From Actinomadura terrae (GTDB taxonomy: Bacteria > Actinomycetota > Actinomycetes > Streptosporangiales > Streptosporangiaceae): 64,000 nt of DNA. Position 1 is the first letter of the stretch. Each line of letters opens with the position of its first letter. Location of the stretch: contig NZ_JAICDG010000001.1 in NCBI RefSeq assembly GCF_022751215.1, forward strand, positions 124,001 to 188,000. Direction: 5' to 3'. Positions 7,488 through 15,134 of this stretch are shown here, one piece after another. Under the pieces are notes generated by a model. It was not told the DNA's origin, ran no database searches, and worked only from the letters and a program-made list of their open reading frames with translations. Position numbers and translations under genes: made by a program.

Positions 7488-9263
7488 CTACCGGTCGTGA
7501 TCGGACGCCTTGTAGCGTCCGCGCTTGACCTGAACGGCTTGGCCTGCCTTCACGAGTTCGGCGAGTCGCCGGTACAGGGTGGGGCGGCTCATGTCCGTGA
7601 GCATCAGAAGGTGAGCGATCGGGAGTCCTTCGTCCGGCGCCTCGTCCAGCACCCGCCGTAGAACGTCGTCGGTGTGGTCGTCAGGGATGGGCGTGGCGGC
7701 GACGGGGGTCGTGTGCGTCGCGTCCAATGCCCGCCACGAGACCTCATCCAGCGCAGGACGGACGTTCGCGTGCCTCTCGGCAGTCTGGGTCACGGTCGCG
7801 TCGTCGAGCAGGTAGGCGCGGGCCCGACGCGGCGTGTCGTGCTCGGGGGCGGAGAGCAGGAACTTGCCGGGCGCGTTGAGGGTGTGGGCGTGCCATCCGG
7901 CGTTGAGCATCCCTTGCCCGAGGATGAGATCGACGTCCTTCCGTTCCCGAACACGGAAGCTCACGCGAACGTCCATCTGAGACCGGACGGCACCCTTTCC
8001 CATGGCCTTCTGCGTAGGCCGTTGCGTAGCGGCGATGAGGGTCACGGCGACGGCACGTCCCCGCCGCGCGATGGAGTCCGTATCGGTGGCCGCGTCGGGG
8101 GCATCGTCGGCGAGTTCGGCGTACTCGTCCACGACGATGACGAGCGCGGGAAGGTCAGGCGTCGGATCCCACACGCGCCGCCCGTGCGCGACGAGCCAGT
8201 CGGCACGTGCCTCAAGAACCGTGACCGCGTCGCGCAGCATCGCGCGGGCCTGCTCGGGCGTGGTGGCCAGCCGATCGATGCACGACGCCCACGGCTGGAG
8301 TTCCATCCCGCGCTTGAGATCGATGGCCCAGATCACCACATCCCGGCACGCGGACAGATTGCCCATCAGGACATTGATTCCGCCGCTCTTCCCCGAACCA
8401 GCCACGCCACCAATCAGCCCATGACGGCGCAGCAGCAGAACACGCGCGCTGGTGGCGTCCTCGAACGGTCCGAGGTCGATCGGCTCGGTAATAGACGAGA
8501 CGGACGGTCCGGGCCAGGGGATGGCGTCCGCGTGCGGGTCGGTGTCGAGTACTCGCAGCTCGAACCGGTTGGCCTTGTCGTCTCGTGTCGGAGAGACACG
8601 CACAGCTCCCCGGAAGGTTCCGAGCGCTGACTCGATCGCTGGCACCTTGCCGAGGACGTCTTGAAGCGTCTGGCCACGCGCCAGCGCGAACCGGGCACGC
8701 CATCCCCACACGTCCACTACTGCGGATTGAGGACGAGAGCCATTCAGCCCGACCGACCGCGCGATTTCTGGCCACGCGGCGAGCCTCCGATCGACGCGCA
8801 CCTTGGCGCGTCGCCTCCGATGGGCCCACCAGGGCACCGCGAGCAACGCGCCGCCCAAGACGAGCACCAGAGGAAGCGGCGAGAACGCGATACCGAGCGC
8901 GCTCACGGCGGCAAGCCATCCACCAGCACCTATGACGACCACAGCGACGTACACCCGCTCCATTCGCTGGGCGAGCCCAACCCGCTCGCCGAACATGGCG
9001 AGTGCCCAAGCCGCCACCGTCGCGACGCCCAACACCCAAGGCCACCACCCCGGACGGGCGAAGTGCAGAACCACACCCCCGGCGAACAGAACACACACCA
9101 GGTAGACCGGCGCGAGTTCCGACCGGTAGCGCCACAACGCCCGCGCCACCAGCACCCCGGCGACGTCCGGAAAAGGCCCGTCACTGTCCACGATGACCAT
9201 GGGCTGGAGCCCGTTGCGGCGCATCTTCTGCGCATGCCGCCGCATCTGACGCGTCCTGCTCAT
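7488..9263 (-). CDS. FtsK/SpoIIIE-type DNA translocase (TraB/TraSA-like conjugation protein)
   Basis: 591 residues from ATG 9263, chosen because it overlaps the preceding stop as ATGA. Four hydrophobic helices lie between about residues 53 and 146, anchoring the protein in the membrane. The motor has Walker A GGVAGSGKSG (285-294) and Walker B VIVVDE (375-380), followed by TLIAATQRPT typical of FtsK-like ATPases. A C-terminal winged helix (about 530-585, LLMLTDMSRPTLYRRLAELV) is positioned like the DNA-reading domain of TraB. Such proteins move double-stranded plasmid DNA between mycelial cells with no relaxase. The CGTCTC array just downstream could be its recognition locus. Confidence 0.92.
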   Translation of the reverse strand: MSRTRQMRRHAQKMRRNGLQPMVIVDSDGPFPDVAGVLVARALWRYRSELAPVYLVCVLFAGGVVLHFARPGWWPWVLGVATVAAWALAMFGERVGLAQRMERVYVAVVVIGAGGWLAAVSALGIAFSPLPLVLVLGGALLAVPWWAHRRRRAKVRVDRRLAAWPEIARSVGLNGSRPQSAVVDVWGWRARFALARGQTLQDVLGKVPAIESALGTFRGAVRVSPTRDDKANRFELRVLDTDPHADAIPWPGPSVSSITEPIDLGPFEDATSARVLLLRRHGLIGGVAGSGKSGGINVLMGNLSACRDVVIWAIDLKRGMELQPWASCIDRLATTPEQARAMLRDAVTVLEARADWLVAHGRRVWDPTPDLPALVIVVDEYAELADDAPDAATDTDSIARRGRAVAVTLIAATQRPTQKAMGKGAVRSQMDVRVSFRVRERKDVDLILGQGMLNAGWHAHTLNAPGKFLLSAPEHDTPRRARAYLLDDATVTQTAERHANVRPALDEVSWRALDATHTTPVAATPIPDDHTDDVLRRVLDEAPDEGLPIAHLLMLTDMSRPTLYRRLAELVKAGQAVQVKRGRYKASDHDR

Positions 9264-9604
9264 GAGCGTCCCCAAGCATCAGGGGGAAGCTGCCCTTGTG
9301 CGCGAAGCTCGTCCCGCAGGTAGTACAGCGGATCCGGCTCGGCATCGCGTTCAGCACTCAGACAGGCGCGTCCGGCCGCCACCAGGTTTGCGCGGTCATG
9401 CCGAACCCGGACGAGGACAGCCGAGAGCCGGTTGATTTCGGAGACGAGCGCGGGGACGTCGGCGAGTGCCGCATTGAGGCGGAGCCACACAGCCTCAAGG
9501 GACGGCATCGCATCGGACAGACCAGAGACGATCTCCCGCGCGACGAGGTTACGAGAACGGACCTCCAGAACATTGATTTCGACGGGACGCGGTGTGTCAG
9601 GCAC
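9260..9604 (-). CDS. Conserved mobile-element protein of unknown function
   Basis: 114 residues from GTG 9604; a GGAGGG ribosome site lies 8 bp upstream at 9613-9618. The protein is soluble, largely helical (LEAVWLRLNAALADVPALVSEINRLSAVL) and charged at the C-terminus (AERDAEPDPLYYLRDELRAQ). No known domain is recognised. It is translationally coupled by ATGA to the translocase, so it probably acts with it in transfer. Confidence 0.75.
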   Translation of the reverse strand: MPDTPRPVEINVLEVRSRNLVAREIVSGLSDAMPSLEAVWLRLNAALADVPALVSEINRLSAVLVRVRHDRANLVAAGRACLSAERDAEPDPLYYLRDELRAQGQLPPDAWGRS

Positions 9605-9633
9605 TAGGGCATCCCTCCCTTCGGTAAGGAACG

Positions 9634-9822
9634 TCAGGGCTGAGAAGAGGACTGGACGAGAACCGCCACCAGGCGGCGAATCTCCGGCGCGACACTCGTC
9701 GCGGCGAGGAAGAATCCGAACAACAGGCACACCACGATGTGCCAGCCGCGAAGCCCCATGTACCGCCAAGCGACCCACACCGCAGCACCCAGAAGCGCCA
9801 CCAGGGGAACCGACACGTTCAC
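9634..9822 (-). CDS. Small membrane protein, possible spread (Spd-like) protein
   Basis: 62 residues from GTG 9822, with GAGGGGG a few bases upstream. Two hydrophobic segments (LVALLGAAVWVAWRYMG and GWHIVVCLLFGFFLAA) make a small two-helix membrane protein. Genes like this sit upstream of tra in actinomycete conjugative elements and are often assigned to intramycelial spread, but the sequence alone does not prove this. It is part of the run 10193 to 7488. Confidence 0.7.
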   Translation of the reverse strand: MNVSVPLVALLGAAVWVAWRYMGLRGWHIVVCLLFGFFLAATSVAPEIRRLVAVLVQSSSQP

Positions 9823-9834
9823 GCGCTCACCCCC

Positions 9835-9981
9835 TCACAGCCAGAGATCCGGGTGCCGCGATCCGTGCCCGCGCCGGATCCACCGAGCGCGGGCACGGCA
9901 CTTGCGGCACCGCCGGTTGCCGGGTTCGACTCGCGCGCCGCACGGGCACGAGTGGCCGGTGATGATGCGCGGCATCCGCAT
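9835..9981 (-). CDS. Small zinc-ribbon protein of the mobile element
   Basis: 48 residues from ATG 9981. Cysteines occur as HSCPCGARVEPG and RRCRKCRARARW, giving a CxC...CxxC pattern suited to one zinc ion, in a very basic protein. It starts 2 bp after the stop of the preceding membrane-protein gene and ends 12 bp before the next start, so all belong to one transcript. Function unknown; nucleic-acid binding is plausible from its charge. Confidence 0.7.
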   Translation of the reverse strand: MRMPRIITGHSCPCGARVEPGNRRCRKCRARARWIRRGHGSRHPDLWL

Positions 9982-9983
9982 GC

Positions 9984-10193
9984 TCACCGCCCCGCCGAAG
10001 ACCGCTCGGGAAGGTCGTCGCACGTCTGCGTTCGCAGGACCCGCCGCGAGACAGCTCCCACCCGAGACGGCGCGGCCCCGCCCCGCACGTACCGGCGCTC
10101 CTCGGCATGGATGCCGATGACGAGCATGGCGAAGATTCCGCAGGTGGACCCAGCGAGGAAGACGGCGACGATTGATCCAAGGACGAGGATCAT
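9984..10193 (-). CDS. Small single-span membrane protein, first gene of the transfer operon
   Basis: 69 residues from ATG 10193; GAGGAGGG lies about 8 bp upstream. The N-terminus MILVLGSIVAVFLAGSTCGI is a membrane helix or uncleaved signal anchor, followed by a basic cytoplasmic tail. No family recognised. Its position makes it the first gene after the divergent promoter region shared with the XRE-DUF5919 regulator. Confidence 0.65.
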   Translation of the reverse strand: MILVLGSIVAVFLAGSTCGIFAMLVIGIHAEERRYVRGGAAPSRVGAVSRRVLRTQTCDDLPERSSAGR

Positions 10194-10305
10194 GGGGGAT
10201 CCCTCCTCTCGTACGGGCCCGGTTCCGGCGGCGGCCGGTCCGGGCGACCGGTGGCTTACGAGAAGAGAGTGCGCGTGACTTGGGGGACGAGATCACTACA
10301 TGACT

Positions 10306-10355
10306 GGACGTGTTCATGACGTCCTCATAGGGTTGACCGCGTCCTGGGACGTCCC
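10306..10355. promoter_or_regulatory. Operator cluster upstream of the first XRE-DUF5919 gene
   Basis: GGACGT at 10306-10311 and ACGTCC at 10319-10324 form an inverted repeat. The palindrome GGGACGTCCC follows at 10346-10355, directly before the start codon at 10373. A TTGACC hexamer at about 10333-10338 could be a -35 box overlapped by these sites. The GGGACGTC core is the one repeated before int and the second regulator. Confidence 0.5.
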
Positions 10356-10372
10356 GGAAGCCGGACGGGTGC

Positions 10373-11116
10373 ATGCCGAACGAACGCCTACGCGCCACCC
10401 TGCTAGAGCAGGGCCTCACAGTCGCCACGCTCGCCGAGTCGATCGGGGTAGATCACAAGACGGTCGAACGCTGGATCACCAAAGACCGCACCCCGTACCG
10501 GCGGCACCGCTACGCAGTGGCTTCGCGCTTGGGCGTTGACGAAACCTTCCTCTGGCCCGACGCCCTCTCCAACGAACAGGTCACCGCAGCGTCCAGCAGC
10601 GAACTGGTGACGATCTACCCTCACCGCTCCACCGTCCCCAGGGACGCATGGGGACGTCTGTTCGCGACGGCCGAGGAAGAGATCGGCATCCTCGTCTACG
10701 CCGGACTCTTCCTCTCCGAGGACACCGGCATCCAACGCACCCTTACCGACAAGGCCAAGGCAGGCGTCCGCGTCCGAATTCTTCTCGGCGACCCAGACAG
10801 CCCCCAGGTGGCCGAGCGCGGCACAGACGAGGGCGTAGACGACGCCATGTCGGCGAAGATCCGCAACGCGCTTGTCCTCTACAAGAAGCTCCGCAAACAG
10901 AACGGCGTAGAGTTCCGCTTCCATCAAACGGTGCTCTACAACTCGATCTACCGCGCGGACGACCAACTCCTCGTCAACACCCACGTCTACGGCATCACAG
11001 CCGCCCTGGCTCCCGTATGGCACCTCAGGCGCATAGCTGGCGGCGACCTGGTGAACACCTACTTGGAGAGCTTCGAACGAGTCTGGGAATCCGCCACACC
11101 CATCCCGGAGGAGTAG
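10373..11116 (+). CDS. XRE-family regulator with C-terminal DUF5919 (PLD-like) domain, copy 1
   Basis: 247 residues from ATG 10373. The N-terminal helix-turn-helix (about 3-55) contains TVATLAESIGVDHKTVERWI and YRRHRYAVASRLGVDE. The C-terminal two thirds are DUF5919: YPHRSTVPRDAWGRLF, VLVYAGLFL-like strand, VRILLGDPDSPQVAERG, and VLYNSIYRADDQLLVN, a phospholipase-D-like fold without an obvious intact HKD catalytic pair. It is a clear paralogue of the gene at 15135. Operators with the GGGACGTC core lie just upstream, suggesting autoregulation. It ends 2 bp before the Nudix gene and is probably cotranscribed with it. Confidence 0.88.
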   Translation: MPNERLRATLLEQGLTVATLAESIGVDHKTVERWITKDRTPYRRHRYAVASRLGVDETFLWPDALSNEQVTAASSSELVTIYPHRSTVPRDAWGRLFATAEEEIGILVYAGLFLSEDTGIQRTLTDKAKAGVRVRILLGDPDSPQVAERGTDEGVDDAMSAKIRNALVLYKKLRKQNGVEFRFHQTVLYNSIYRADDQLLVNTHVYGITAALAPVWHLRRIAGGDLVNTYLESFERVWESATPIPEE

Positions 11117-11118
11117 CC

Positions 11119-11595
11119 ATGGGCCGCAGGATCGACTACTACGACGACCCGAACGCTCCCAAAGCTAACAGCCTCGTTCCGGCCGTCAACGTTGTCGTAG
11201 AAAACGACAAAGGCGAGATCCTCATGATCCGCCGCACCGACAACGACAACTGGGCCCTCCCCGGCGGCGCCATAGACCTAGGCGAGTCCGTAACCCAAGC
11301 CGCCATCCGCGAGACCAAAGAAGAAACCGGCATAGACGTAGAGATCACCGGCCTGGTAGGCATCTACAGCGACCCGAAACACGTGATCCACTACACCAGC
11401 AACAACGAAGTCCGCCAAGAGTTTTCGCTCGTTCTCGGCGCTGTTCCAACTGGCGGGAACTTGGCGACAAGTGGTGAATCTGAAAAAGTTGAGTGGATCG
11501 CAAGCCGTCGGGTAAATGAACTGAAGATGGATCGGTCTATGGCGCTGCGCCTGAAGCATTATCTAGGAAAGAGTGGTATTCCCGAGGTGCGCTGA
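11119..11595 (+). CDS. Nudix hydrolase (mosaic gene)
   Basis: 158 residues from ATG 11119 behind GGAGGAG. The complete Nudix box runs from Gly50 to Ile72 (GAIDLGES...RETKEETGI) with all metal-binding acids present, so it should hydrolyse a nucleoside diphosphate linked to another group; the substrate is unknown. Base composition changes abruptly near 11418 (about residue 101): the 5' part is G+C-rich like the element, the last 59 codons are A+T-richer like the adjoining ApeA-like gene. This suggests a recombination junction inside the gene that kept the frame. It converges on the ApeA-like gene with 32 bp between stops. Confidence 0.9.
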   Translation: MGRRIDYYDDPNAPKANSLVPAVNVVVENDKGEILMIRRTDNDNWALPGGAIDLGESVTQAAIRETKEETGIDVEITGLVGIYSDPKHVIHYTSNNEVRQEFSLVLGAVPTGGNLATSGESEKVEWIASRRVNELKMDRSMALRLKHYLGKSGIPEVR

Positions 11596-11627
11596 GTGAT
11601 CGTATGACTGACGAGTCGCTCTGAGAA

Positions 11628-13064
11628 CTAGGCTTCCGGAAGCCAATGCATTTGTTCTCTCACTCGGTCGCAGCGCCAGCCGAAGCTATTTCGACGTTGC
11701 ATAATATCAGCCGTCTCTTCTTCGGTGAAATTCAAGTTCAGCAGGAAGGTTGCTTCCAGCACGTGTAGAAGCAGGTCGGTTGCAACCAGGGAGCCCATCA
11801 CGACTTTTTCGCGGTCATGCGCGTCTTCTAGTCCGTGGCTAACTATGTTGCGCAAGCGTGCGACCCGAGCGGGCCACATAGAATCTGTGGTGAGTTTGGC
11901 CATCACAGAAGGCATTTCTTTTACCCGCCTCTTGAGTCTGTCCTCAAGACTTGGAGTGCCCAGAAGGCGAAGCTGTGCCTTTATTCGGCCGCGCTCTCTG
12001 TTGTTGAATCCCGCCTCTTTGAGGGTTGCCAATGCGTCATCGACTAGCTTGGCACTCTTGCTGCTCTGAACGTCAGGAATTAGCAGCCTGTCAAGCGCCT
12101 CTACTGCCTGTACTACGCTAACAAAACGTGCAACCGGCCACTTGTAATCCGGCCTCAGCAGCATCGCCCACTGTTCGATGACGTATGACCATTTGGGAAT
12201 GGTTTCGAAGATGGCAGCACCTTGTCGTGTCCAATCAATATCGTGGAGGCTGAAGAGAAGATCGTGATAGTTTAGGTCCTTTCTCTTCTCGTCGGCGCGA
12301 ACTTGACTGCCTACGCGAACCGTCGCCCATTTCTTGAAATCGGGAACGTTTGGTTCAAACTGCCAGTTTTTGTTTGTCAACCTCAGGGATTCAATCCCTC
12401 CAATTCTGCCGTTTGCCGCAGCGATCATAACCTCTAGTGGATGGACCCAGGATTCCATGAACTGTTTGATGTCCACGGGTTCGTCAAGAGCAATCTTGAA
12501 TACGCAGCGCGTTTCAAGTTTGATGGTAGAGTTCTTCTCTGGGTGATAGACGGACCTATCTTCAATCGTAATGCTGCCGCCTTGCAATACGGCAGTTGAG
12601 TCCGGGATTTCAACGTGTCGTACCGCGCTGGGAAACCAATCCGTTTCCGGATTGTTGAACTCGGGCTTGAAGGCGGTTCGTTGGGCCCAGAGCTGCTGGT
12701 CGTGCAAGGTGATGACTGCATCGGAAACTTGAAGCTCATCCTCGGAGAGGAATAGACCTTCAAGTGCCAGCCATGGAAGATACGCTGCCGAGCGGAGCTC
12801 GCCAAGATTGCCCCGGTAGCTAGTAGAGCGACTTCTCACGAGAGTGACTGCTTTGCCAAAGCAGTCTCCATGAAGCAGGGAGATGTTGGAGTCATCCTTT
12901 GAAGGGATGATTCTTTGGCGGCCCTTCTTCAAATCCTTGAAGAGTGTAGCTTTCGCTGCGCCATTCATGAGTAGTTCGTAAGTACCGGGAACCTTCCAGG
13001 TGTCGGCCTGACCTGGAAGCCACCATTGCGCTGGGCGCCATTCTCCGAACTTCATTTCGGTCAC
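11628..13064 (-). CDS. ApeA-like HEPN-domain anti-phage (abortive infection) protein
   Basis: 478 residues from GTG 13064. The N-terminus resembles the ApeA N-terminal domain: WWLPGQADTWKVPGTYELL, then ISLLHGDCFGKAVTLV, followed by several beta-rich blocks. The helical C-terminus has the HEPN ribonuclease signature RNIVSH (Arg405, Asn406, His410; RX4H). Single-gene ApeA systems protect bacteria from phage, presumably by HEPN RNA cleavage upon infection. The gene is strikingly A+T-rich (roughly half G+C by eye) against the surrounding high-GC DNA, so it was acquired recently by the element. Family assignment is by pattern recognition, not a search; a generic HEPN abortive infection protein is the alternative. 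Confidence 0.7.
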   Translation of the reverse strand: MTEMKFGEWRPAQWWLPGQADTWKVPGTYELLMNGAAKATLFKDLKKGRQRIIPSKDDSNISLLHGDCFGKAVTLVRSRSTSYRGNLGELRSAAYLPWLALEGLFLSEDELQVSDAVITLHDQQLWAQRTAFKPEFNNPETDWFPSAVRHVEIPDSTAVLQGGSITIEDRSVYHPEKNSTIKLETRCVFKIALDEPVDIKQFMESWVHPLEVMIAAANGRIGGIESLRLTNKNWQFEPNVPDFKKWATVRVGSQVRADEKRKDLNYHDLLFSLHDIDWTRQGAAIFETIPKWSYVIEQWAMLLRPDYKWPVARFVSVVQAVEALDRLLIPDVQSSKSAKLVDDALATLKEAGFNNRERGRIKAQLRLLGTPSLEDRLKRRVKEMPSVMAKLTTDSMWPARVARLRNIVSHGLEDAHDREKVVMGSLVATDLLLHVLEATFLLNLNFTEEETADIMQRRNSFGWRCDRVREQMHWLPEA

Positions 13065-13192
13065 CTCGGCACCACCTTGGTATTAGTCACCACTAGTCAT
13101 CGACGTAGTATGGCACAGATTCTTTGCAGTAGGTAACGATTTTTGAGGGGGCGACTTGGAGGGCACGCGTAGGATCTTGGTGGCCTCTCTGG

Positions 13193-13756
13193 TCACCTTG
13201 GCGAGGTCATGGGTTCACGCTGCATGACTTCCTCGACATAGTTGATCAAGTGAGGGGAAGCCGCAGTGACCGCCCGGGTTACTGATTGGTCCTGCTTGTA
13301 GCGATCGAGAATCTCGGCTATGCGTTGCTCCACTGTCAGTAGGCGGCCATCAGGACCCGTCGTCATGTCGCAGTAGACGAGAGAGTCATTCAAAGGTGGA
13401 GGTTGCGTGCAGAACTCCTCGGTGAGCTCGTCCGCTAGGCCGCGTTCGCGGGCTTCTATCAGGGCGCAGGAGTGGTGAGCTACTAGGCGGCATAGGTGGT
13501 CGTCGGCCTGGTGGGTGTCGCGGAGGTAGCGGGCTCCGTCCAACGGGTGGAAGCCCGTGTCTACTAGGTCGGGGGCGTAGCCGATGTCGTGGAGCCATGC
13601 GGCGGCTTCTAGGAGGTCGGCCTTGTCGCCGAGGATCGGGACGAGGGTTCGGGCCTGACGGGCTACGCCTTGGGTGTGGGCCCAGCGGCGGGGGAGTGCG
13701 GTTTCAAGGTGCTTGCGCGCTAGTTCGCGGGCCCATGGGGCGGTGTTCTTGTTCAT
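13193..13756 (-). CDS. HD-domain phosphohydrolase
   Basis: 187 residues from ATG 13756. The metal-binding set is visible: His27 (RRWAHTQGVARQA), His56-Asp57 (AAWLHDIGYAP), His70 (FHPLDGARYL) and His94-His95 (RLVAHHSCA). HD proteins of this type hydrolyse nucleotide or phosphate monoesters; the substrate is not evident. It lies downstream of the GntR gene on the same strand, and GGACGTC-type sites (13781-13792, 13813-13821) precede it. It may be cargo or a nucleotide-signalling partner of the ApeA-like and Nudix genes. Confidence 0.85.
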   Translation of the reverse strand: MNKNTAPWARELARKHLETALPRRWAHTQGVARQARTLVPILGDKADLLEAAAWLHDIGYAPDLVDTGFHPLDGARYLRDTHQADDHLCRLVAHHSCALIEARERGLADELTEEFCTQPPPLNDSLVYCDMTTGPDGRLLTVEQRIAEILDRYKQDQSVTRAVTAASPHLINYVEEVMQREPMTSPR

Positions 13757-13780
13757 GGGTGTGACGGTAGGTCGGTGTTG

Positions 13781-13821
13781 GTGGACGTCCACGGGCTTGT
13801 GGGGCTCATCTGGGGACGTCT
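13781..13821. promoter_or_regulatory. GACGTC operator-like sites before the HD gene
   Basis: The perfect palindrome GTGGACGTCCAC is at 13781-13792 and GGGACGTCT is at 13813-13821, the latter overlapping the 3' end of the GntR coding sequence. Both share the core of the tandem operators elsewhere in the element. The second site is partly constrained by coding, so evidence for it is weaker. Confidence 0.35.
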
Positions 13822-14279
13822 TGGCGGACGTAGCGTCCTTTGCCGTGGACGCAGGTGATGAGGTCGGCTTCCTCTAGGGAGCGAAGGGCGCGGCGGGCCG
13901 TGTAGCGCGCGACGCCGTAGCGCTTCTTGAGCTGGGCTTCGCTGGGGAGCATGTCGCCCGGCGCTAGGTGACCCGTGGTGATCTGGTGGCGGAGGTCTGC
14001 GGCGATGCTCAGGTACCGGGGGAGGGTCTGGGCGGTCGGGTCTGTGGTGGGGTCGTGGACGAAGCGGCCTACGCCGGGACGGATCTTGACGAGGTCTTCG
14101 TCTTGCAGGACGGAGAGGGCCCGCCGCACGGTGTTCCGGGAGACGCCGAACTCAGCGCAAAGGGCCGCTTCGGCGGGTATCCGGGTGCCGGGGGCGTAGG
14201 TGCCGTCCGTGACGCGCTGGCGTAGGGCGTCGGTGATCCTGCGGTAGGCGCCCCAAGCAGTGCGGCGGGCCGTGGGCAT
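13806..14279 (-). CDS. Tandem double-GntR winged-helix regulator (KorSA-like candidate)
   Basis: 157 residues from ATG 14279. Two complete GntR DNA-binding domains follow each other: the first (about 10-80) with APGTRIPAEAALCAEFGVSR and NTVRRALSVLQDE, the second (about 90-150) with APGDMLPSEAQLKKRYGVAR and YTARRALRSLEEADLI. There is no effector domain. GntR repressors such as KorSA control transfer in pSAM2-like elements. Two linked winged helices would suit the tandem 10-bp-period GGGACGTCT sites, but binding is inferred. It starts 1 bp after the upstream stop, so it is cotranscribed with the two unknown genes before it. Confidence 0.88.
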   Translation of the reverse strand: MPTARRTAWGAYRRITDALRQRVTDGTYAPGTRIPAEAALCAEFGVSRNTVRRALSVLQDEDLVKIRPGVGRFVHDPTTDPTAQTLPRYLSIAADLRHQITTGHLAPGDMLPSEAQLKKRYGVARYTARRALRSLEEADLITCVHGKGRYVRQDVPR

Positions 14280-14280
14280 C

Positions 14281-14703
14281 TCAGTCGTCCGTGTGTGCGT
14301 TGCAGGTCCCCGAGATCCAGGGGGCGAGGTGAAGAGTGAGCCTCTCGGCGGCGAGTTCCACGTCGGTGGACGGGGCCAACCACTTGCCGGTGCTGGCGCG
14401 GTACCACCAGATGCAGTGGCCTCGGACGACAGAGATGCTCTCGCCGATGCACGGGGCCATCTCGCAGAACACACGTAGGAGGGGTGACGGTGACTTGGTG
14501 TGGAACCGGGTCGTCCAGTGGTAGCGGTGCAGGGAGAGGGACAGGCGGAAGAGGTGCCAGCGTGCCTGCCGTGGTCCACAGCCCAACGGCAGAGACAGGA
14601 CGGTCGGCCTTACCGGGGGCACGCGCATCGGCCGCGCCGTCTCCAGCTTGCTTGTGGTCGCGTCGCGCGGTCGCCGTGGGGGCAGTTCGCTGTGCGGTTC
14701 CAT
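14281..14703 (-). CDS. Mobile-element protein of unknown function
   Basis: 140 residues from ATG 14703, which overlaps the preceding stop as TGATG. The N-terminal half is Pro/Arg-rich and low in features. The C-terminal half (VFCEMAPCIGESISVVRGHC, IWWYRASTGKWLAPSTDVEL) looks folded, with several Cys and Trp residues. No family recognised. Coupling on both sides (TGATG before; 1 bp gap to the GntR gene) supports it being real. Confidence 0.65.
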   Translation of the reverse strand: MEPHSELPPRRPRDATTSKLETARPMRVPPVRPTVLSLPLGCGPRQARWHLFRLSLSLHRYHWTTRFHTKSPSPLLRVFCEMAPCIGESISVVRGHCIWWYRASTGKWLAPSTDVELAAERLTLHLAPWISGTCNAHTDD

Positions 14704-14975
14704 CAGGGCGTCCTGCGCTTTGGTGCCCGCGCGCTTTCGGCTTCGAGCGCCTCACGCAGCTCTGCGGCGGAGGGCTGGATCACGGTCGGATCGACGCCAG
14801 CCGTCGGGTCGTGGAGGCTGGCGACCCAGTCGCCGAGACGTCCGTCCGTGCGGACCGCGCGCCAGATGCGGTGGCCGGTGAAGTCCCGGCGGAGGCGCGC
14901 GAGTTCCGTTTCCGCGTTGGTGCTCTCGTGGTGCGAGGTGTGGGGCGCGGCCTGGTAGGGCCGGTCGGTGGGCAT
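14703..14975 (-). CDS. Small conserved mobile-element protein of unknown function
   Basis: 90 residues from ATG 14975, with GGGAG about 7 bp upstream. Conserved-looking core: ELARLRRDFTGHRIWRAVR followed by DGRLGDWVASLHDP and VIQPSAAELREALEAE. The block resembles short proteins often found beside XRE-DUF5919 regulators in actinomycetes, with no assigned function. It is the first gene of the minus-strand run to the GntR regulator, divergent from the second XRE-DUF5919 gene. Confidence 0.75.
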   Translation of the reverse strand: MPTDRPYQAAPHTSHHESTNAETELARLRRDFTGHRIWRAVRTDGRLGDWVASLHDPTAGVDPTVIQPSAAELREALEAESARAPKRRTP

Positions 14976-15065
14976 AGTGGCTCCCTGGCTTTGGTGTGGC
15001 TGGGCTGGGGTGTTGCCGTGTGGAAAGGCTCGCGCTCGGGCGGGGGACCTCTCTATCGGCATCCA

Positions 15066-15084
15066 GGGACGTCTAGGGACGTCT
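15066..15084 (+). promoter_or_regulatory. Tandem GGGACGTCT operator upstream of the second XRE-DUF5919 gene
   Basis: GGGACGTCT occurs at 15066-15074 and 15076-15084, a 10-bp period identical to that of the int operator on the other strand. It lies 51 bp before the start codon at 15135 and 90 bp from the divergent gene at 14975, so it can control both directions. Confidence 0.6.
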
Positions 15085-15134
15085 TCTGTTAGCGTCGTGA
15101 GCGCGTCGTCCTGACTTGCGTCTGCGGAGGTCTG

